Source: Myxococcales bacterium (GTDB lineage: Bacteria > Myxococcota_A > Polyangia > Nannocystales > Nannocystaceae). From it: a DNA stretch of 64,000 bases. Shown piece by piece: positions 16,085 through 23,197 of the stretch (its first letter is position 1; each line of letters opens with the position of its first letter). The notes beneath the pieces are model-generated. The model ran no database searches, was not told the origin of the DNA, and worked only from the letters and a program-made list of their open reading frames with translations. The translations under genes were made by a program, and so were the position numbers. The stretch is taken from contig JACKDW010000015.1 in NCBI GenBank assembly GCA_020633295.1, forward strand, positions 62,001 to 126,000. The letters are read 5' to 3'.

Positions 16085-17040
16085 GCGCTCACCACCGGCA
16101 GCCCGCGCGACGCGGACGCGGCGCGAGTCGTCGTCGCCAGCTCGCCGATCCCGACGAACAGCTCGAGGTGCTCCGCGCCGATCTTCACGCCGGGGCGCGC
16201 GCCCTGCAGCGCGGCCCGGGCCGTGCGCGGCGCGGCCTCGTCGCCGTGAAACCTCGCCAGGTAGCGCGCGTCGAGGCCAGGGCAGCGCGCCCTCAGCTCG
16301 CACGCGCCGCAGCGCTCCGGGTACGCGCGCAGGCCGTCGCCCGCGACGCCGTGACGGATGAACGGGCCGAGCAGGCACAGCGGCGCGCCCTCGATCCACG
16401 CTGGGAGCCCCTGCCGCCGCGCGAGCTCGACGGCGTGGAGCGCCCGCGGGAGCGCCAGCGCGAGCCGCGGGACGATCCTGTCCTCATGGACAACCGCGTC
16501 GCCTGCCCCTCGAACCACCCGCACCATCCACGCGGCGGCCCGCCACTGGCGGAGCAGCGCGGGCATCGGCGCGAGCACGCGATAATTCGATCGCGTCAGC
16601 ACGGTCGCCACGACGATCGTGACGCCGCGCCGCGTCAGCACGCGCGCCGCCGCGGCGAGCTGCTGAAAGCTGCCAGGCGCGCCCGTGTGATAGTCATGCA
16701 CCTCCGCGCGCGGCCCGTGGATCGAGAGGTGCGCGTCGGTGAGGCCGGCGTCGACGAGCGACCGCGCGAGCGCGTCGTCGGCGAGCGCGCGGCCGTTCGT
16801 CTGCAGCCCCACGGCGCGAAACCCCAGCGATCGCGCGGTCGCGACGAGCTCCGGGAGTCGGGGCGCGAGGCTCGGCTCGCCCCCCGTGAAGGTCACCGCG
16901 TCGCCGCGCTCCCGGAGCGCGCGCAGCCGATCGACGAGCGCCGGATACGACGGCGCCTCACCCGAGCGGAGGCCTCGCTGCGCACAGAAGACGCAGTGAT
17001 TGTCGCACTCGAGGGTGAGGCGCAGCGTCTGGCGGGTCAC
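16081..17040 (-). CDS. Radical SAM protein (319 aa), coupled to HExxH protein
   Basis: The GTG start at 17040 overlaps the stop of the Tat-signal gene (GTGA), and its own stop overlaps the next start (ATGA). The radical SAM cluster motif is at C12, C16 and C19 (LECDNHCVFC). It also has FTGGEPSLAP, QTNGRAL and LSIHGPRAEVHDYH, the same signature as its paralogues nearby. The C-terminus has CGACELRARCPG, a short SPASM/twitch-like Cys set. It starts within three residues of the core motif, so there is no leader-binding extension; a partner may deliver the substrate. Peptide maturation in concert with the HExxH protein is inferred from the strict coupling. Confidence 0.85.
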   Translation of the reverse strand: MTRQTLRLTLECDNHCVFCAQRGLRSGEAPSYPALVDRLRALRERGDAVTFTGGEPSLAPRLPELVATARSLGFRAVGLQTNGRALADDALARSLVDAGLTDAHLSIHGPRAEVHDYHTGAPGSFQQLAAAARVLTRRGVTIVVATVLTRSNYRVLAPMPALLRQWRAAAWMVRVVRGAGDAVVHEDRIVPRLALALPRALHAVELARRQGLPAWIEGAPLCLLGPFIRHGVAGDGLRAYPERCGACELRARCPGLDARYLARFHGDEAAPRTARAALQGARPGVKIGAEHLELFVGIGELATTTRAASASRGLPVVSA

Positions 17041-17609
17041 ACCAGGAAGGTACCATCCGGGTACGCGCGGTTGCGGGCCGCGAGCGTCATCAGCCCGTCC
17101 GGCACGTCGATCTCCGCCTCGCGCGCCTCGAGGTAGCGGCCGAGCATGATCGCGCCGCACCCGTGGCTCTCGTCCGTCGCCACGCTCCCGTCGCCCTTGT
17201 TCGCGACGAACACGCTGAAGTGGCGCGTGTTCGCGACGCCGAGCGGCGCGCCTGCGGCCGCGTCGCGTCGCACGACATCGACCTGGAAGCGCTCGCCCGA
17301 GCGCGTGCTCATGATCACCGGGATCGCGCCGCCCTGAATCGCGTGCACCTCCTCGACGCGCCACGAGCCGATGCTCGTGCCCTCCGGGAGCCCGAAGAGC
17401 GTCCCCGGCTCGCGCACGTCCTCGGCCACCTCGACCTCGACGTTCGCTGCATGCTCAAGCGATTTCTCGTCGCCCAGCCGCGGCGCAGCCGAGACTGACC
17501 GGAGGCTCGAGGCGGCGACAACACCCGAGGCGGCCGTGATACCAGCAAGCGCGCCAAGCGAAACAATGACCTTACGTCGACCAACAAGAAGATTTGAATC
17601 CTGCGCCAT
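17037..17609 (-). CDS. Tat-signal exported protein heading the radical SAM-HExxH operon (190 aa)
   Basis: The N-terminus (LLVGRRKVIVSLGALAGITA) has twin arginines followed by a hydrophobic stretch, and a probable cleavage site near residue 40 (SAAPR). The remainder is a small soluble domain with one Cys in ESHGCGAIMLGRY and a tail ending AYPDGTFLV. I do not recognise the family. It is the first gene of a three-gene overlapping operon with a radical SAM and an HExxH enzyme. It may be the substrate, since folded modified proteins suit Tat export, or a periplasmic partner. The GGGGGG-type ribosome-binding site and the promoter upstream are clear. Confidence 0.75.
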   Translation of the reverse strand: MAQDSNLLVGRRKVIVSLGALAGITAASGVVAASSLRSVSAAPRLGDEKSLEHAANVEVEVAEDVREPGTLFGLPEGTSIGSWRVEEVHAIQGGAIPVIMSTRSGERFQVDVVRRDAAAGAPLGVANTRHFSVFVANKGDGSVATDESHGCGAIMLGRYLEAREAEIDVPDGLMTLAARNRAYPDGTFLV

Positions 17610-17633
17610 TGCGGCCCCCCTGTTTGCGTTCGA

Positions 17634-17663
17634 AGGCTAGCGCCTGCGGTTCACCCACGTCAA
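17634..17663 (-). promoter_or_regulatory. Sigma70-like promoter TTGACG-N18-TAGCCT
   Basis: The -35 element is at 17658-17663 and the -10 at 17634-17639. Transcription would start near 17627 and give a leader of about 18 nt with a G-rich ribosome-binding site before the Tat-signal gene. Confidence 0.5.
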
Positions 17664-17972
17664 CAAGCCATTCTCGCCCGACGTCGATGTCGTGACCGCC
17701 GCGCGCACGGAGGCCGCGCGGCCGCCTCAGCGACCCGGCGTCCGGCGCGAATTCTCGCGCCTCCGCGCGCCCGCCCGCGCCGCCGCGAGTAGACCCCAGG
17801 GACAGGCAGGTCACGGCCGCGCAGCCTGCGGGTCTCGCTCACGGCGCCGTGTCCGCGACGCGACCGCGACCCGACCCCGAGCGGAAGCGGCTACACTCAT
17901 CACGCTCGCGGCCGAGACGCGATTTTGCACGAGCCCGCGAGTAAGCCCGAGCGCGCCCGGATCACCACCGAC
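17664..17972. other. Divergent intergenic region, 309 bp
   Basis: It separates the Tat/radical SAM/HExxH operon from the radical SAM-methyltransferase gene. TACACT near 17891-17896 is the likely -10 for the rightward gene. No small gene is supported. Confidence 0.4.
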
Positions 17973-19832
17973 ATGAAAGCCCTCATCAAGGTCGGCTACG
18001 CGTGCAACGAGCACTGCAGCTTCTGCCACACCCTCGAGGTCCGGCACATCGACGGCCCGACCGCCGAGATCGACGCCAAGATCCGCCGCGCCGCCGCGCT
18101 CGGCCACTCGATGGTGGTGCTCTCGGGCGGCGAGCCGACGATCCGCCCCGAGCTCATGCACTGGGCGCGCCTGACCGCGTCGCTCGGCCTCGACTTCGGG
18201 CTCGTGACCAACGGGCAGATGCTCGCGTACCCGCAGATCGTCGAGCCGCTGCTCGCCAACCGCCTGCGCTACGTCTACCTCTCGCTGCACGGCGGCACGC
18301 CGAAGGTCCACAACCTCATGGTCCGCAGCGACGCCTTCGACAACGCGTTCGCGGCGGTCCGAAACCTCGCGGGCCGCGGGCTCGACTTCAGCGTCAACTG
18401 CGTGATCACGCGCCACAACGTCGAGCACCTCAAGGGCCTCGTCGACCTGCTGCTCCCCTACCCTGACCTTATGGTCAAGTTCTCGATGGTCGAGCCGAAG
18501 GGCGGCGGCGACAAGCTCTTCCGCCACCTCATGCCGCGGGTGGAGCACGTCGCGCGCCGCGTGCACGAGGCGATCACCTACGGGCTGGAGCGCGCGGCCG
18601 GCCGCGGCCCGCGGTTCACGCACGGCGCGATCCCGCTGTGTCTTCTACCTGGCCTTGAAGACCTGTTTGATGATCTGAAGACGCATCAGTACCGCACGAT
18701 GATCGAGGTCGGCGAGCGCGATTTCTTCCCGGTCGACGACCGGAACAAGACGCACACGGAGAAGTGCCGCGGCTGCGCGCTCCAGGGGCCGTGCCCGGGC
18801 CTGTACCGCGGCTATCAGGAGGAGTACGGCGACGACGAGCTGCGCCCCGTCACCGGGCGCCCGCGTTCGAACTCCTTCAACTACCGGCTCGAGGGGCGGC
18901 TCGCCGCGACCGACGCCGAGCGCTGCCCGCTGCTCGACGGCCTCGGCGTCACGCCCTGGGACCGCGCGCGCTCGCTGTTCGTGAAGAACGGCGCCCGGCT
19001 CGCGCGCTACCGGGCCGAGACCCGTGACTTCTCGGACGGCGAGCTCGAGGTCATCAAGCACGAGCGCGGGCAGATCTACGTCGACGTCTCGCGCAAGGAC
19101 GCGCCCGACGACTTCGCGCGCGACCTCGTCCAGCTGCGCCGCAGCGCGCTCTGCGACGGCTGCGCAGAGCGGAACCACTGTACAGGTCTCTTCGAACCGG
19201 TCTTTGAGGACGTGTTCTCACGCGACGACGAGCGCGTGCGCGCGCTGCTGCGCGAGCTCACGGGCGACGTCCTCGACGTCGGCTGCGGCGAGGGGCCCTA
19301 CTCGGACATCCTCGCGCCGCTGGCGAGCGCGGCGCGAATTCGCTACACGGGCATCGACCCGGACGCGCGCCGCGTCGCCGAGCTCCAGCGGCGCTGGCCG
19401 TGGGCCGAGCTGCACGCGCGCGCCGCCGAGTCGCTGGCCGCGCCCGAGCGCGACCGCGACCGCGACCCGCTCGCCGCGCGTCACTTCGACCATGTCGTGA
19501 TCCTGCGGAGCTGGAACCACCTCCGCGATCCCGCGCGCGCGCTCGCGGCGATCTGCGAGCGCCTGAAGCCCGGCGGCACGCTCACGATCGTCGACAACGT
19601 CGCGTTCGGGCTCGCACGCACGCGCGCGCAGACGCGGCGCGGGGAGTCCTCCGCAGCCGAGCTGGAGCACTATCGCAACCACGACGCCGGCGAGGCGCAC
19701 GCGCTCGCGTCGCGCCCCGCGCTCACGCTGCTCGAGCGCCGCGACGTGACGCCGCAGACGAGCAACCAGTGGCTCCTCCGCTACGCGCGCGTGGACGACG
19801 ACGCGCGCGAGCGAGTCGCCGCGCGCGGCTGA
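17973..19832 (+). CDS. Radical SAM-class I methyltransferase fusion (619 aa)
   Basis: The N-terminal radical SAM motif lies at C11, C15 and C18 (YACNEHCSFC), with VLSGGEPT, VTNGQML and LSLHGGTPKVHN. Two Cys clusters follow (CRGCALQGPCPG and CDGCAERNHCTG), suggesting two auxiliary Fe-S sites. From about residue 420 the chain becomes a class I SAM-dependent methyltransferase, with motif I VLDVGCGEG near residue 433 and LKPGGTLTIVDN later. Radical SAM and polar methyl transfer on one polypeptide implies two steps on the same substrate. The ATG at 17973 is chosen; TTG at 17925 would add 16 residues. Codon use turns abruptly AT-rich at 18640-18690 and 19175-19215. It lies 230 bp upstream of the HxsD-like gene. 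Confidence 0.83.
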   Translation: MKALIKVGYACNEHCSFCHTLEVRHIDGPTAEIDAKIRRAAALGHSMVVLSGGEPTIRPELMHWARLTASLGLDFGLVTNGQMLAYPQIVEPLLANRLRYVYLSLHGGTPKVHNLMVRSDAFDNAFAAVRNLAGRGLDFSVNCVITRHNVEHLKGLVDLLLPYPDLMVKFSMVEPKGGGDKLFRHLMPRVEHVARRVHEAITYGLERAAGRGPRFTHGAIPLCLLPGLEDLFDDLKTHQYRTMIEVGERDFFPVDDRNKTHTEKCRGCALQGPCPGLYRGYQEEYGDDELRPVTGRPRSNSFNYRLEGRLAATDAERCPLLDGLGVTPWDRARSLFVKNGARLARYRAETRDFSDGELEVIKHERGQIYVDVSRKDAPDDFARDLVQLRRSALCDGCAERNHCTGLFEPVFEDVFSRDDERVRALLRELTGDVLDVGCGEGPYSDILAPLASAARIRYTGIDPDARRVAELQRRWPWAELHARAAESLAAPERDRDRDPLAARHFDHVVILRSWNHLRDPARALAAICERLKPGGTLTIVDNVAFGLARTRAQTRRGESSAAELEHYRNHDAGEAHALASRPALTLLERRDVTPQTSNQWLLRYARVDDDARERVAARG

Positions 19833-20062
19833 TACCCCGGCGCTCGCGCGAGGCGCCCGCGGCGAGCCGGTCGTCGCGGCGCGCGTGAGATCACGGGTGC
19901 ACTTTCGCCACACGCCCGGCAGCGCGCCCGCTCGCGCCGCGGGGCTTGGCCTCGCCTGCGGTTCCGACGTATCGTCGCGTGGCTTCGCCTGCACGAAGCC
20001 GCGAACTGCCTCCGTGGTGGCCGGCGCGACGCCTGTCACCGCGCTCCGGAGCACATCACCTG

Positions 20063-20635
20063 ATGAGCGATACGACACCCGAATCCACTGAACTCCCGGC
20101 CGAGCTCGTCGCCGTCGACACCAACGCGGCGACCGTCACGCTCGCCGTCGACGCGACGATCTACCCGCTCCAGGCGCTCTACGGCGCCTCCTATATCTTC
20201 ATCGATCGATGCTTCGTGTTCATCGATCGCCCCGAGGAGGGCCGGTTCCGCGTCGTGCTCTCGCCGAAGGACGCGAAGCCGGAGCCCGAGGCCCTGCGCG
20301 CGCTCGTCGGCGAGTTCGCCAACGAGCTGCTGTCCTGCGCGTGGCGCCACCAGATCACGCAAGACAACCGCGTCGCGATCGAGACGGTGACGATGCAGGC
20401 GATCGCGGGCGCGATGGGCGAGCCCTCGCTCGACGACCTCGCGGCCTTCGACTTCTCCGACGAGGCCTTCGACGACCCGCTGGGCATCGCGCAGTCGTGG
20501 GAGGAGAAGCACGGCAAGAAGACGCCGAGCGAGCCGCCGCCCGCGGACGCCGGCGACGAGCCGCGCGCCGCGGCCGAGCAGCCCGCGGCCGAGCAGCCCG
20601 CGGCGGTCAGCGACGGCGCGGGGGCGGCCCAGTGA
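20063..20635 (+). CDS. hxsD-like: HxsD-like small protein with acidic tail (190 aa)
   Basis: Residues about 15-120 follow the pattern of His-Xaa-Ser system protein HxsD: IYPLQALYGASYIFIDRCFV, then FRVVLSPK, then GEFANELLSCAWRHQITQ, the last in the place of the LLNDYxLRE motif of that family. Typical HxsD proteins are near 100 residues; here a Pro/Ala/Glu-rich tail of about 70 residues is added, with the repeat AAEQPAAEQPAA. It is the first gene of a run HxsD-like, second small protein, HxsB-like, joined by 4-bp overlaps. A role as a substrate-binding partner of the radical SAM maturase is inferred. The assignment rests on motif resemblance only. Confidence 0.68.
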   Translation: MSDTTPESTELPAELVAVDTNAATVTLAVDATIYPLQALYGASYIFIDRCFVFIDRPEEGRFRVVLSPKDAKPEPEALRALVGEFANELLSCAWRHQITQDNRVAIETVTMQAIAGAMGEPSLDDLAAFDFSDEAFDDPLGIAQSWEEKHGKKTPSEPPPADAGDEPRAAAEQPAAEQPAAVSDGAGAAQ

Positions 20636-20868
20636 GCGCGTCGAGCACCGAGATCCGCTTCGCCCGCGAGGTCTACTCGGGCGAGGCCGTCGACGAGGCC
20701 GTCAAGACCTTCGCCAACTTCGCGAGCTTCGAGCTCACCGAGGACGAGGCCGCGTGGATCGTCCGCGTCACCCCGAATAGCCCCGACGTCGCGCGCCGGC
20801 TGATCGGCGAGTTCGGCAACTACGCGCTCGGCCTCACCATCCAGCGCGGAGGAACGACGACCGTATGA
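20632..20868 (+). CDS. Second HxsD-like small protein (78 aa)
   Basis: GTG at 20632 overlaps the previous stop (GTGA) and its own stop overlaps the next ATG (ATGA), which strongly supports a real, coupled gene. The pattern EIRFAREVYSGEAVDEAVKT, FELTEDEAAWIVRV and LIGEFGNYALGLTIQ parallels the upstream protein (YPLQALYGAS, FRVVLSPK, LVGEFANELLSCAW). It therefore looks like a shorter tandem paralogue of the HxsD fold. It has no Cys. Inferred role: subunit or recognition element for the HxsB-like enzyme, possibly as a heterodimer with the first protein. Confidence 0.65.
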   Translation: MSASSTEIRFAREVYSGEAVDEAVKTFANFASFELTEDEAAWIVRVTPNSPDVARRLIGEFGNYALGLTIQRGGTTTV

Positions 20869-22421
20869 ACGCGCCCACCCCATCCGCGAGCGCGCGGCGG
20901 CTGCCGCTCGCCAGCTACAAGCTCAACAACACCTTCCAGGCGTTCTTCCGCTTCCGCCAGGTCGGCGACAAGGTCATCATCTCGAACTACGAGGGCGAGT
21001 GGCTCGCGCTGACGCAGGACGAGTTCCGGCAGTTCGCCGAGGGCGCGGTCCCCGAGGGCTCCCCGCTGCACGCGCGGCTCGACGAGAAGAACTTCATCCG
21101 CGCCTCGTACAACGTGCAGCAGGCGGTCGCGCGCGTGCAGGCGCGCAAGCACTTCCTCTACAGCGGCCCGCTGCTGCACGTGATGGTCGTGACGCTGCGC
21201 TGCAACGAGACGTGCATCTACTGCCACGCCTCGCGCGCGAACATGGACGCCGTCCACACGGACATGTCTAAAGAGACCGCCGAGAAGTCGGTCGACCTCG
21301 CGCTCTCGAGCACGAGCCCCTTCATCACGATCGAGTTCCAGGGCGGCGAGCCGCTCGTCAACTTCCCGATCGTCAAGCACATCATCGAGTACGCGCGCGA
21401 GCGCAACAAGACGATCGGCAAGCAGCTCGAGTTCACGATGGTCTCGAACCTCGCCCTCATGGACGAGGAGAAGATGGCGTACCTGCTCGAGAACAAGGTG
21501 CAGATCTGCACGAGCATCGACGGGCCCGAGAAGCTGCACAACGCCCAGCGCCGCCTGCCGACGCGCGACGCCTACCAGCGCGCCGTGCACTGGATCAAGC
21601 GGATCAACGAGCGCTACGGCGAGATGGGCCTCGACACGACGCTGTACCACGTCGAGGCGCTGATGACGACGACCAAGGAGACGCTGCCGCTGTGGAAGGA
21701 GGTCGTCGACACCTACGTCGGCCTCGGCTGCAAGGCGCTGTTCCTCCGCCCGGTCGACCCCTTCGGCTTCGCCGATCGCACGCGCCTGCGCATCGAGTAC
21801 CCGCGCAGCGCGTACCTCGAGTTCTACCGCAACGCGGTCGACTACATCATCGAGCTCAACAAGCAGGGCGTGCAGATCCTCGAGCGCTTCGCGAGCATCT
21901 TCCTGACCAAGATCCTGCGCGCGACGGACCCGAACTTCCTCGACGTCCGCAGCCCGGCGGGCTCCGGGATCGGCCAGCTCGCGTACAGCTACGACGGCAA
22001 CATCTTCACCTGCGACGAGGGCCGCATGCTCTACGCGATGGGCGAAGACACCTTCAACTTGGGACATGTCGACACGCACGGCTACCGCGACCTCGTCGGT
22101 CACGAGACCGTGCGCGCGATGACCATCGCGTCGAACCTCGAGGGTCAGCCGGACTGCGTCAACTGCGCGTACAACCCGTACTGCGGGACGATCTCGGCGA
22201 CGAACCACAAGTCCCAGGGGAGCATCTTCGGGCGCATGCGCGATAACAACGTGTGCGCGGTGCACAAGGGGATCCAGGACTACCTGTTCGAGAAGCTCGC
22301 CGGCGACGACGAGGAGGTCGTCAAGATCTTCGAGCGCTGGACGACGGTTCGCCCGCGCGACCACTTTATCCAGGAGCAGGACGCGCCCCTGGACGAGGAG
22401 TCGGGCGCGGCGCCCGAGTAG
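20865..22421 (+). CDS. hxsB-like: HxsB-like radical SAM/SPASM maturase (518 aa)
   Basis: The N-terminal region (FFRFRQVGDKVIISNYEGEW, then LDEKNFIRA) matches the HxsB family layout before the radical SAM core. The cluster motif is C113, C117 and C120 (LRCNETCIYCHASR), followed by IEFQGGEPLVNFP and SIDGPEKLHN. The C-terminal half has SPASM-type Cys: FTCDEGRML, DCVNCAYNPYCG and NNVCAVHKG. HxsB enzymes belong to the paired radical SAM His-Xaa-Ser system and act on His-Xaa-Ser repeat proteins, which fits the HGS-repeat gene 270 bp downstream. It is translationally coupled to two HxsD-like genes and ends at tandem hairpins. The exact chemistry is not established here. Confidence 0.82.
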   Translation: MNAPTPSASARRLPLASYKLNNTFQAFFRFRQVGDKVIISNYEGEWLALTQDEFRQFAEGAVPEGSPLHARLDEKNFIRASYNVQQAVARVQARKHFLYSGPLLHVMVVTLRCNETCIYCHASRANMDAVHTDMSKETAEKSVDLALSSTSPFITIEFQGGEPLVNFPIVKHIIEYARERNKTIGKQLEFTMVSNLALMDEEKMAYLLENKVQICTSIDGPEKLHNAQRRLPTRDAYQRAVHWIKRINERYGEMGLDTTLYHVEALMTTTKETLPLWKEVVDTYVGLGCKALFLRPVDPFGFADRTRLRIEYPRSAYLEFYRNAVDYIIELNKQGVQILERFASIFLTKILRATDPNFLDVRSPAGSGIGQLAYSYDGNIFTCDEGRMLYAMGEDTFNLGHVDTHGYRDLVGHETVRAMTIASNLEGQPDCVNCAYNPYCGTISATNHKSQGSIFGRMRDNNVCAVHKGIQDYLFEKLAGDDEEVVKIFERWTTVRPRDHFIQEQDAPLDEESGAAPE

Positions 22422-22429
22422 ACCGCCGC

Positions 22430-22497
22430 GGGCGCTCGAGCGCGAGCGCCCGGGCCCGGAGCCCGAGCTCGAGGCGCGCGGCCGGCCCGCGCGCCTC
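22430..22497 (+). terminator. Two tandem GC hairpins after the hxsB-like gene
   Basis: Hairpin one pairs 22430-22438 with 22443-22451 (GGGCGCTCG, 4-base loop). Hairpin two pairs 22471-22481 with 22487-22497 (GAGGCGCGCGG, 5-base loop). They separate the maturase operon from the precursor gene, which has its own promoter. Confidence 0.6.
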
Positions 22498-22644
22498 GCT
22501 CGCGAACGCGCGAACACGCGAGCGCGCCGGCGTCAAGGGTAATGTGTCCTTCGCGCCAGCCGGTACCGGGCGCGGAGCTCGAGCCGCAGAGGCCGCGAAG
22601 GCGGCCTGCGCCGCGCGCCGATTCTCAGCCCGCGAGCGTCGTGC

Positions 22645-22680
22645 TACGATTTTGAGGTTCGATCACGGTAGTCGGGAGGA
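22645..22680 (+). promoter_or_regulatory. Precursor promoter and ribosome-binding site
   Basis: An extended -10 (TGCTACGAT, hexamer 22645-22650) is followed by the ribosome-binding sequence GGAGGA at 22675-22680, nine bases before the ATG. Unlike most genes here it has a real leader, which fits strong independent expression of a precursor. Confidence 0.55.
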
Positions 22681-22689
22681 CGCAGAACA

Positions 22690-23073
22690 ATGGCAGAGCT
22701 TAACGATAAATCAGCCACGGCCGAGTCAAGCAGCGAGCAGGCGCTCCCGAGCTTCAGCCGCAAGGGCCCGCTGCTCTCGAGCAGCCAGCGCGAGATCTCG
22801 GACAAGGCGCGGCTGTACGCCGACGCGGGCGCGACGAACAGCGCGCTGGCGGCCGCGAGCATCGCGGCGGATCCAGGCGACGCCGGTCACTGCTCGCACG
22901 GCTCCCACGGTTCGCACGGCTCCCACGGTTCGCACGGCTCCCACGGTTCGCACGGCTCCCACGGTTCGCACGGCTCCCACGGTTCGCACGGCTCCCACGG
23001 TTCGCACGGCTCCCACGGCTCCCACGGCTCCCACGGTTCGCACGGCTCCCACGGCTCCCACGGCTCGTGGTGA
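22690..23073 (+). CDS. His-Gly-Ser repeat precursor protein (127 aa), HxsA-like substrate
   Basis: Residues 1-66 are a hydrophilic, mostly helical leader-like region with no signal peptide. Residues 67-69 are HCS, containing the only Cys. Residues 70-126 are 19 uninterrupted His-Gly-Ser triplets, and residue 127 is a terminal Trp. This is the His-Xaa-Ser pattern with X fixed as Gly. It lies between an HxsB-like maturase and another radical SAM enzyme, so it is the obvious substrate. It differs from described HxsA proteins, whose repeats are mixed. Metal binding by 20 His, and cross-linking or beta-modification of Ser or His, are possible outcomes; none is shown. The ATG is fixed by a strong ribosome-binding site. 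Confidence 0.85.
   Translation: MAELNDKSATAESSSEQALPSFSRKGPLLSSSQREISDKARLYADAGATNSALAAASIAADPGDAGHCSHGSHGSHGSHGSHGSHGSHGSHGSHGSHGSHGSHGSHGSHGSHGSHGSHGSHGSHGSW
22897..23067 (+). repeat. 18-bp tandem repeat encoding (HGS)2, 6 full copies plus variants
   Basis: The unit CACGGCTCCCACGGTTCG occurs six times in perfect tandem from 22897 to 23004. Seven further 9-bp half units follow, mostly CACGGCTCC. The two half units use different synonymous codons (GGC-TCC and GGT-TCG), so the array expanded as an 18-mer. Copy number should be prone to slippage in 18- or 9-bp steps that keep frame. Confidence 0.9.
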
Positions 23074-23151
23074 TCCGCCGCGCTCGTCCCCGCCCCGCGC
23101 TCGCCGTGCTCGAGCGCGAGGCGCCGAGCGTCGCGCTCACGGCTGACGCGG

Positions 23152-23157
23152 TACAAT
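23152..23157 (+). promoter_or_regulatory. -10 box TACAAT
   Basis: TACAAT lies 40 bases before the GTG of the radical SAM gene that follows the precursor, so that gene can be transcribed separately from the precursor. Confidence 0.45.
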
Positions 23158-23197
23158 CGGCAGCCACCTCCCCGCAGCACGCACCCCGGATCCGCGC

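Noticed and set aside
22888..23070. Regular short repeats that could be taken for a CRISPR array or satellite
   Set aside because: The units are contiguous with no spacers and translate in one frame into HGS triplets behind a proper start and ribosome-binding site.
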